Shown here: positions 8,521 through 13,538 of the stretch, piece after piece | Position numbering within the stretch: the stretch's first letter is position 1 | Layout: each line of letters begins with the position of its first letter | Position numbers and translations under genes: made by a program | DNA from: DATGFK01 sp040007395 | Lineage (GTDB): Bacteria > Chloroflexota > Anaerolineae > Aggregatilineales > UBA2796 | Length of the DNA: 13,538 nt | NCBI GenBank assembly: GCA_040007395.1 | Contig: JBDTVG010000030.1 | Coordinates: 1 to 13,538, forward strand | Reading direction: 5' to 3' | Notes under the pieces: model-generated | What the model saw: the letters and a program-made list of their open reading frames with translations, nothing else | Databases searched by the model: none | Told to the model about the DNA's origin: nothing

Positions 8521-8550
8521 ATTGTAGCGAGAGGGTTCGCCAGATCGCAA
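8521..8550 (-). promoter_or_regulatory. Sigma-70-type promoter of the PPC-repeat operon
   Basis: On the minus strand, TTGCGA (8550-8545) and TACAAT (8526-8521) are separated by 18 bp. The -10 matches the consensus at 5 of 6 positions and the -35 at 4 of 6. Transcription would start near 8513, leaving a leader of about 35 nt before ATG 8478. AAAAGAG lies 6 nt before that ATG. The placement decides the start codon of the seven-repeat gene. Confidence 0.6.
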
Positions 8551-8935
8551 CATCGTGCAACGACACTCAAATTAAAAAGGTGGGTTCCAACACTTGCCAT
8601 CATGCCCAACTAGATTTATGCTGAGAGCATGGCTCAAATCGCGAATTGTACACCGCTCTTGGAACAGTTCTGAGATACGCTGCGATTGCAGCCCTTCTCA
8701 CTTGATCGTATGATCTGTACAGGAAAAACGTATCAAACTTGATTTGGTTCGAATAGTATCGATTTTTCAACATAATCAGACCTGAATAATCAATTATTCA
8801 GCAAAATTTTTTCTGAGCAAATGTATATCGAGAATTGAACGGTTGCGATACTCAATGAAGAAAGCACAAGTTTTAACGTTTTGAATTTTGATGCGTTGCC
8901 CTGACGATGTGTATTCTGATCAGGAGAATACTTTG
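8551..8935. promoter_or_regulatory. Divergent intergenic control region
   Basis: This AT-rich stretch separates the minus-strand PPC operon from the plus-strand kinase operon. It contains no gene. A tentative plus-strand promoter is TTCGAA (8748-8753), a 17-bp spacer and CATAAT (8771-8776); the -10 is good and the -35 weak. The predicted start falls at the edge of the dyad at 8782-8801. A second small dyad, ATCAA-AC-TTGAT, lies at 8732-8743. The predicted kinase leader would be about 150 nt. Confidence 0.4.
8782..8801. promoter_or_regulatory. 20-bp AT-rich dyad, possible operator
   Basis: CTGAATAAT and ATTATTCAG form a perfect 9-bp inverted repeat around a central CA. A run of six T follows at 8807-8812. 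Its position just downstream of a plausible -10 (CATAAT, 8771-8776) fits an operator for a dimeric repressor of the kinase operon. It could also be a weak attenuator hairpin on the plus strand, although the stem has only two GC pairs. The binding protein is unknown. Confidence 0.4.
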
Positions 8936-11128
8936 ATGAACGCTGTATTGTTTAACGCGAACCAACAGTCAGAATCTCACCCGCCATTGAGTTTGCTGGA
9001 GATTCCCACCGACGACCGCTTTGATCGCATCACGCGGTTGGCGGCGCAGGTCTGCCATGTCCCAATGGCACTGATCGTTTTGGTAAAGGCGGACCATCTG
9101 GATATCAAAGCGTGGTATGGGCAGCCCGAATCTCCCGGCGATTATTCATTCTGTGGCGATCTAATTCTTAAAGCTGCTGATCGGGATCTTGTCTGTATTC
9201 CTGACCTACAGCTCGACCCTCAACTGGCAGAACATCCGCTGGTCACGGGTCAACCCAATTTACGGTTCTATGCGGGAGTAGCAGTTTCAACGCCTATCCG
9301 GGGTCGGGTCGGGGCATTGTGTGTTCTGGATACGCAACCCCACCACTTTACCCCAGATGATGTACAAACGCTGCGCGATCTGGCGACAGGGCTTGCTATC
9401 GAGATCGACACGGTAGACCTGCAACAGCGCTTTGCCAGTTATTCGGCTGAATCCGAGCGGATGGAAAGCGATCTTACCCTTGCCCGCGATCAGGCACTTG
9501 AAGCCTCACAGCTAAAGTCGGAATTTCTGGCGAATATGAGCCATGAAATCCGTACCCCCATGACCGCCGTGATCGGCATGGCAGAACTGCTGGAGCAATC
9601 TGCGCTCAATGAAGACCAACACAAAATGATTGAAGTGATCCGCAGCAGCAGTGAAGCACTGATGACCATCATCAATGATATTCTGGACTTTTCGAAGATC
9701 GAAGCGGGTAAACTCGCTTTGGAAAGCCTCGACTTTATCCTGTCTGATATTATCGCAAGTACGCTCGATCTGCTGATCTCACAGGCACGCAGCAAAGGGT
9801 TGACCATCCTGACGACTGTCGATAAGGGCATCCCAAAGGTACTGGTTGGCGACTCGATGCGGTTGCGTCAGATCCTGCTCAACCTCTTGAGCAATGCCAT
9901 CAAGTTCACCGAACAAGGTCAAATCACATTAGACGCGTTTCTCGAAAGCAGCGGCACAACCGATGTCCTGATCCGCTTCAACGTGATCGACACCGGAATC
10001 GGCCTAACGACTGAAGATAAGAGTCAGCTGTTCAAACCTTTTTCACAGGCCAACGGATCGACCACACGACGCTTTGGTGGCTCTGGGCTAGGGCTGGCGA
10101 TCTGCCAGCGGTTAGTGGAAATGATGGGCGGTAAGATTGGAGTAGATAGCGAACCGAATCAGGGATCAACGTTCTGGTTCACGGTACAGCTCAAACTACC
10201 CACTAACATGGATGCCGACGACATCGCGACGATGCGTGGGCTGCTTGCCAGAGCCGTGCCTAATCGTGCGGTTCCCGAATCAGCGGTCGCAGCTCATCTC
10301 AATCACCAAGATGCTGCAAAACCAGCAGATCGGCCTCTCATTCTGTTGGTCGAGGACAACATTGTCAATCAGGAGTTGGCTAGCCTACATCTTGAGCGAC
10401 TAGGCTATGCTGTTGAGGCAGTTAGTACAGGTGAGGAAGCATTGACGGCTGTCGATAAAAAACCATATGTACTTGTGCTGATGGACTGTATGATGCCGGG
10501 GATGGACGGACTCGAAACTACCCGACAGATCCGAAAGCGAGAAGCCGACACCGGAAAGCGCATTCCAATTGTGGCGTTGACGGCAAACGCCATGCAGGGA
10601 GATCGCGCCCGCTGTCTGGCGGCAGGCATGGACGATTACCTTGCTAAGCCGATTGACTTTAAACTGCTGCTCAGTATTATCCAACAGTGGGCTGGACTGT
10701 CGCCCGATCCCGTCGCTGTACAGCCCGTATCGTCCGAGTCGAGGAGCAAAGCGATCTCGACTATGGCTTTTGCGACGCTCGATTCCAAGACCTTTAACAA
10801 TCTTCGCAAATTGTACAACCAGAGCGATTCGCGATTCATGGGGCGTTCTATTGAGACATTTTTAGATAATTCAGGTAAAATGCTTAAAGCCTTGCGTAGT
10901 GCCGTCGAGCACAATGAACTCACCGAGATTTACCGTTTGGCTCATACCCTGAAATCTGGCAGTGCCAGTTATGGCGCGGTACGCTTTTCTGGCATGTGCA
11001 AAACACTTGAAGGCGAAGCACGCGAAGGAACCTTCACCGACTTGTTCCAGCAGCTTGAGCAAATCGAGATCGAATATGAAAAGGTTGCCCTTGCGCTCAA
11101 AGCGGAACAGGATAAAGAAAGCCAGTGA
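8936..11128 (+). CDS. Hybrid sensor histidine kinase, GAF-HisKA-HATPase-REC-Hpt
   Basis: A cytosolic kinase of 730 aa with no membrane segments. Domains in order: GAF sensor (about 25-159); coiled linker (160-190); HisKA with phospho-acceptor His203 in FLANMSHEIRTPM; HATPase with N-box Asn320 (LLSNAIKF), G1 Asp352 (DTGIGL) and G2 near 381-387 (GGSGLGLA); REC with acidic Glu473/Asp474, phospho-acceptor Asp517 (LMDCMMPGMDG) and Lys571 (LAKPID); and C-terminal Hpt with His670 in AHTLKSGSA. All catalytic residues are present, so it can run a complete His-Asp-His relay (BarA-like layout). The GAF ligand is unknown. Start ATG 8936 has AGGAG 9 nt upstream; in-frame starts at 8888 and 8891 have no such site. 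The stop overlaps the GTG of the next kinase (GTGA), indicating coupling. Its Hpt needs a receiver partner; that of the next gene is an obvious candidate (inference). Confidence 0.95.
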   Translation: MNAVLFNANQQSESHPPLSLLEIPTDDRFDRITRLAAQVCHVPMALIVLVKADHLDIKAWYGQPESPGDYSFCGDLILKAADRDLVCIPDLQLDPQLAEHPLVTGQPNLRFYAGVAVSTPIRGRVGALCVLDTQPHHFTPDDVQTLRDLATGLAIEIDTVDLQQRFASYSAESERMESDLTLARDQALEASQLKSEFLANMSHEIRTPMTAVIGMAELLEQSALNEDQHKMIEVIRSSSEALMTIINDILDFSKIEAGKLALESLDFILSDIIASTLDLLISQARSKGLTILTTVDKGIPKVLVGDSMRLRQILLNLLSNAIKFTEQGQITLDAFLESSGTTDVLIRFNVIDTGIGLTTEDKSQLFKPFSQANGSTTRRFGGSGLGLAICQRLVEMMGGKIGVDSEPNQGSTFWFTVQLKLPTNMDADDIATMRGLLARAVPNRAVPESAVAAHLNHQDAAKPADRPLILLVEDNIVNQELASLHLERLGYAVEAVSTGEEALTAVDKKPYVLVLMDCMMPGMDGLETTRQIRKREADTGKRIPIVALTANAMQGDRARCLAAGMDDYLAKPIDFKLLLSIIQQWAGLSPDPVAVQPVSSESRSKAISTMAFATLDSKTFNNLRKLYNQSDSRFMGRSIETFLDNSGKMLKALRSAVEHNELTEIYRLAHTLKSGSASYGAVRFSGMCKTLEGEAREGTFTDLFQQLEQIEIEYEKVALALKAEQDKESQ

Positions 11129-12222
11129 CAATGCCATTGCCACAGCATCCGCAAGTGACCATTCTTGTTGCAGACGATGACCCGACTGCCCGCTTTGTGC
11201 TTAGACATTTACTTGAGTTAGAAGGCTATCATGTCGAGGAAACCGAAGACGGCGACGAAACCCTTGAGGTTAGCCTCAACACACGACCCGACCTGATTTT
11301 GCTGGATGCCGTCATGCCGGGGCTGGATGGGTTCGAGATTTGCAGCCAACTGCAAGCGCTGCCCAGTGCCGAACGGATTCCGGTACTTATCATCACTGGC
11401 CTTGAAGATCAGGAATCAGTGGATCGGGCCTTTGAAGTTGGCGCAGTGGACTACGTGACTAAGCCGATCCATTGGCCTGTCCTACGCCAACGGGTCAAGC
11501 GTCTGTTGCAGACGCGCCAGCTTGAACAGACGCGCGACGAACTGACCCAAATGATCGTGCATGACATGAAAAACCCGATCTCGACGATACGTGGCTTTTC
11601 GGAAATGCTTCTCGAAGAACCTAGTCTGGGGGTCGGCAACAATACGAGCCTCAAGGATGCACTACTGCGTATCTACCATACCAGCAACAGCCTGTTGGAT
11701 ATGACCGTGATGATTCTGGATATTGGCAGGCTAGAAGAAGGCAAGCTCATGCTGGAGCCTTCAAAACGTAATGTACGGCAAGCGCTCGAAGAAGTTTATC
11801 AGGGATTCCAATGGATGGCTCAGAGTTATAAAGTACATCTAGAAATGGGAACCTGCGACTCGGAAATGACATTTGTACTGGATTGGGCTTTGGTACAGCG
11901 TATCATTGCCAACCTGATCAGCAATGCCATCAAGCACAGCCCTACCGGGAAAACTGTGATTCTGTCGTGTGAGCATGTGTCAACCCCCGATCCGTGCCTG
12001 AGGTTTTCTGTCACCGATCAAGGCGAAGGTATTCCACCACAGGAGCAAGTCCGTATCTTCGAAAAATACACGCAGGCTTCGCATCGCCAAGGTGGCAGTA
12101 CTACCGATACCGGGTTGGGGTTGACCTTTTGCAAACTAGCGACAGAAGCACATGGTGGGACAATCCAAGTGGAAAGCAGCGTTGGCGTTGGCTCGAAATT
12201 CACGATTGTTTTTCCGGGGTAA
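11125..12222 (+). CDS. Response regulator-histidine kinase, REC-HisKA-HATPase
   Basis: 365 aa, cytosolic, with the receiver at the N-terminus. REC has acidic Asp17/Asp18 in VADDDP, phospho-acceptor Asp61 (ILLDAVMPGLDG) and Lys113 (VTKPIHWP). A short helical linker (about 120-140) leads to HisKA with His146 in MIVHDMKNP. HATPase has Asn267 (LISNAIKHSP), G1 Asp298 (VTDQGEGIP) and G2 at 330-334 (GLGLT). All catalytic residues are intact. In this order the receiver state can gate the kinase, so it probably takes phosphate from the upstream Hpt and passes a signal on. The start is GTG 11125 overlapping the upstream TGA; ATG 11131, two codons later, is an alternative but lies further from the weak AGGA site. 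Its own target regulator is not in the window. Confidence 0.93.
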   Translation: MTMPLPQHPQVTILVADDDPTARFVLRHLLELEGYHVEETEDGDETLEVSLNTRPDLILLDAVMPGLDGFEICSQLQALPSAERIPVLIITGLEDQESVDRAFEVGAVDYVTKPIHWPVLRQRVKRLLQTRQLEQTRDELTQMIVHDMKNPISTIRGFSEMLLEEPSLGVGNNTSLKDALLRIYHTSNSLLDMTVMILDIGRLEEGKLMLEPSKRNVRQALEEVYQGFQWMAQSYKVHLEMGTCDSEMTFVLDWALVQRIIANLISNAIKHSPTGKTVILSCEHVSTPDPCLRFSVTDQGEGIPPQEQVRIFEKYTQASHRQGGSTTDTGLGLTFCKLATEAHGGTIQVESSVGVGSKFTIVFPG

Positions 12223-12238
12223 ACCAAACTAACCACCC

Positions 12239-12793
12239 ATGCCTAATTTCGTGCCGCACATGCCCACTGTCGATGATGTATCGGATCTCGCCGCACGATT
12301 TGCCGTGGCACGCGAGGTCACGGCTGGCATAACGACTCTGCTAGAGGACGAGCCAGCACTTCCCGGGCAGCGCTATATCGTGGTGATGACACCGGGTCGG
12401 ATGTTGATGCAGCAGCCCTGCCCGTTTCCCGGTTCGATCCCGCCGGATCTGGTCGCCTCTGTTGAGGAGATAGCCTCTACTGAGACACCGCTCAACATTA
12501 CGGTTATCGCGCTAAACGAAGTCCCAGCACTGCTCACGAATTTTAGCGAAACGATCCCGTTTTTTGGCTATCTTCTGGGATTAGGCTATGTCGGACATAA
12601 CGTGACGGTTTTCGAGGGGCATCCCTCGGCGCTGGCGATTGGCTGTGCCGATGCGAATCTGCTGATTGTGGACTCAGAAATGATCCCACATCTACAAGCA
12701 GATTGGCGCGAAGTCGCCTTCGATCAGGGCAATGCTACACGGTTGTTAATCTTCCATCGTGACGGCAGACTTGAGGAAATATTCAAAGGATAA
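12239..12793 (+). CDS. Hypothetical protein, 184 aa, last gene of the kinase operon
   Basis: I do not recognise this protein. It has no signal peptide and no clear membrane helix; the most hydrophobic stretch is IPFFGYLLGLGYVG (about 105-118). It alternates predicted strands (YIVVMTPGRMLMQQP, INITVIALNEV-like, NVTVFEG, ANLLIVDSEMI, ATRLLIFHRDGRL) with helices, suggesting a compact alpha/beta fold. Two cysteines are seen, in QQPCPFPG and IGCADAN. The codon use resembles that of its neighbours and the frame is open throughout, so it is probably real. It begins 16 bp after the stop of the REC-kinase, with no good ribosome binding site, and may rely on coupling. An alternative start is ATG 12260. 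Its place suggests a role as accessory, sensor or output of the relay (inference). Confidence 0.72.
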   Translation: MPNFVPHMPTVDDVSDLAARFAVAREVTAGITTLLEDEPALPGQRYIVVMTPGRMLMQQPCPFPGSIPPDLVASVEEIASTETPLNITVIALNEVPALLTNFSETIPFFGYLLGLGYVGHNVTVFEGHPSALAIGCADANLLIVDSEMIPHLQADWREVAFDQGNATRLLIFHRDGRLEEIFKG

Positions 12794-12797
12794 TATT

Positions 12798-12820
12798 GGT
12801 AGTGGGAGAATGGAAAGTGA
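12798..12820 (+). repeat. Left terminal inverted repeat of the IS1-family remnant
   Basis: It begins GGTAGTGG and ends AAGTGA. Aligned with the reverse complement of the right end (GGTAGCGG ... AAGTGA) without gaps, 15 of 23 positions agree, including the outermost five and the inner six. Confidence 0.6.
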
Positions 12821-12838
12821 TGAGCCACAATGGGCGGC

Positions 12839-13344
12839 ATGATCCAAGTAACAAGAACGTATCAATGCCGGATATGCGTTAGCGAGAATATCGTCAAGAA
12901 CGGAACCAACAAGGTCGGTCAAGCGCAATGCTACTGCACAGACTGCGGGGCATCTTGAGTGTTGGAGCCAAAGCCAAACGATAAGGGGCAGCGACGCGAG
13001 CAGGTGCTGCTTGATTGTGCAGAACGGGCCAGTCTGCGCGGGTTGGCACGTATTTATGGTCGCTGTGGAATGCCATTCCGAGTGCCTACCGTCGCGGTCG
13101 CTCCTACAGCGATTTTTGGCAGGCTTACTAGGCTGTCTTCCCAAAATGTACTCATCGCTGTGTCGGCAAGGAAACGGGGCAAACTGCTCACTAGGAACGC
13201 TGGTATTACACGCTCCGCCAGCGCATTAGTCGCTTTGTTCGCAAAACCCTGTCCTTTTCCAAATCCGAAAGCAATCATGAACTCGTCACGCGCTGGTTTA
13301 TCATTCAATACAACCTGCATCGTCAAGCATCACTTACTTCTTGA
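12839..13344 (+). pseudogene. IS1-family transposase pseudogene (deletion and three stops)
   Basis: Two frames together give an IS1-type single-chain transposase. The first (12839 to about 13060) has a zinc-ribbon start (Cys-x2-Cys ... NIVKNGTNKVGQAQ ... Cys-x-Cys-x2-Cys-GAS) and the helical segment ERASLRGLARIYG. It carries a TGA at 12956. The second, shifted by one frame (about 13066-13344), reads WNAIPSAYRRGRSYSDFWQAY, then FVRKTLSFSKSE and TRWFIIQYNL, the IS1 C-terminal half. It carries TAG at 13129 and 13192, both where Gln (CAG) is usual. The middle of the protein (rest of the helix-turn-helix, linker and first catalytic Asp) is missing at about 13058-13067. The second Asp (YSDFW) and the Glu (ERW) remain. 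It cannot be functional. Confidence 0.85.
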
Positions 13345-13352
13345 CCGCTACC
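13330..13352 (-). repeat. Right terminal inverted repeat of the IS1-family remnant
   Basis: Read inward on the minus strand it starts GGTAGCGGTCAAG. The transposase stop codon (13342-13344) falls inside it, as is usual in compact IS elements. This supports the placement over another GGTAGC at 13431-13436. Confidence 0.55.
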
Positions 13353-13484
13353 CAAATTCTTTCGTATTGCCCGTAGTTAACTATAGAAATTATCATGCAA
13401 AGAATGCAACGTTTCCTTCAAAGTGATCAAGCTACCAAGCAAGTGACATTCAGCCGACTCATGGCTTATACGTTTGTGCTGTTG
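13353..13484 (+). other. Spacer between IS remnant and intron, with a short open frame
   Basis: These 132 bp form the 3' exon side of the group II intron. An open frame starts at ATG 13395 (MQRMQRFLQSDQAT...) and runs 30 codons up to the intron boundary at 13484; a stop then follows within intron sequence. It could be the first codons of a plus-strand gene cut by the intron in antisense orientation, or chance. No ribosome binding site is visible and I do not recognise the peptide. Confidence 0.25.
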
Positions 13485-13538
13485 GTCGGGTAGGTCGGAG
13501 CTATTTCTAGCCCCTTCCCCCCTAAGAACCGGACGTGA
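13485..13538 (-). mobile_element. 3' end of a group II intron (domain V part, domain VI)
   Basis: On the minus strand, 13538-13526 reads TCACGTCCGGTTC, the 3' strand of the highly conserved group II domain V hairpin. Domain VI follows at about 13522-13488. GGG pairs with CCC, then a single unpaired A (13491), then GGG with CCU, a 2x2 internal loop, and a 7-bp stem (GGGGCUA with UAGCUCC) capped by a GAAA tetraloop. The unpaired A is in the branch-point position, seventh from a 3' end at ...CCCGAC (13485), matching the usual AY terminus. Domains I-IV, the 5' half of domain V and any intron-encoded reverse transcriptase lie beyond the window's right edge. The insertion is on the strand opposite to the kinase operon and the IS remnant. 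Confidence 0.82.

Larger units (their letters stand above)
12798..13352 (+). mobile_element. Decayed IS1-family insertion sequence
   Basis: The element is bounded by imperfect terminal inverted repeats (12798-12820 and 13330-13352, 15 of 23 identical) and carries a broken IS1-type transposase. At 555 bp it is shorter than a complete IS1-family element (roughly 700-900 bp), consistent with the internal deletion seen in the gene. It begins 4 bp after the stop of the 184-aa protein. No target-site duplication is evident: the 8 bp on either side agree at only 4 positions, as expected for an old insertion. Confidence 0.75.

Noticed and set aside
8888..8935. Upstream in-frame starts of the hybrid kinase (TTG 8888, ATG 8891)
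   Set aside because: No ribosome binding site precedes them, whereas ATG 8936 has AGGAG at 9 nt.
10400..10684. Minus-strand open frames inside the hybrid kinase
   Set aside because: They are antisense to an intact receiver domain with all motifs present; shadow frames.
12746..13144. Minus-strand open frame of 132 codons over the gene end and IS
   Set aside because: It runs antisense to both the 184-aa gene and the transposase remnant and has no recognisable protein features.
12790..13360. Target-site duplication flanking the IS remnant
   Set aside because: The 8 bp before 12798 and after 13352 match at only 4 positions, no better than chance for AT-rich flanks.
12959..13426. Plus-strand open frame of 155 codons
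   Set aside because: Only its first third has IS1 transposase similarity. After about 13060 the similarity moves to another frame, so the frame is a remnant of the transposase pseudogene and not a gene.
13424..13436. Alternative right end of the IS (GGTAGC on the minus strand)
   Set aside because: Matches the left repeat for only about the first five bases, and lies about 85 bp beyond the transposase stop; the end at 13352 fits better.
1..13538. CRISPR arrays, tRNA or rRNA genes
   Set aside because: No regularly spaced direct repeats, tRNA cloverleaf or rRNA motifs were seen; the PPC repeats are protein-level and too diverged in DNA.

Overview
The window looks like bacterial chromosome, moderate in GC and coding-dense. 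It most likely comes from a Chloroflexota (Anaerolineae-like) genome. That placement is an inference from the gene mix: a bacterial RRM protein, a NatA/YhaQ-type exporter with two permeases, large secreted proteins made only of PPC-like repeats, cytosolic hybrid kinases, and an IS1-family element with a zinc-ribbon single-frame transposase. Cyanobacteria share several of these, and no rRNA, tRNA or marker gene is present to settle it.

Layout. The left half is on the minus strand. After an intrinsic terminator (101-124) lie, in transcription order, a small RNA-binding RRM protein (4056-3784), an ABC ATPase (3663-2677) and two paralogous ABC-2 permeases (2708-1437 and 1440-193). The last three overlap and form one exporter operon. 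A gene-poor gap of about 400 bp follows (4057-4463). Next is a two-gene minus-strand operon of secreted PPC-repeat proteins (8478-5992, seven repeats; 5975-4497, four repeats), bounded by a recognisable promoter (8521-8550) and a strong terminator hairpin (4464-4488).

A divergent intergenic region (8551-8935) holds an AT-rich 20-bp dyad and precedes a plus-strand signalling operon. Its genes are a hybrid histidine kinase GAF-HisKA-HATPase-REC-Hpt (8936-11128), an inverted REC-HisKA-HATPase kinase (11125-12222) and an unrecognised 184-aa protein (12239-12793). Together the kinases carry all parts of a phosphorelay, but there is no DNA-binding or enzymatic output domain in the window.

The right end is a mobile-element landing zone. 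A decayed 555-bp IS1-family copy (12798-13352) starts 4 bp after the last stop codon. It has imperfect terminal inverted repeats, three in-frame stops and an internal deletion that removes the first catalytic Asp. After a 132-bp spacer with a short open frame, the window ends in the 3' end of a group II intron on the minus strand (13538-13485). Domain VI is complete, with a bulged branch-point A, and the 3' half of domain V is present; the rest lies outside the window. I see no convincing wholly new defence or biosynthetic system. The least explained items are the 184-aa protein, the all-PPC operon and the intron/IS junction.
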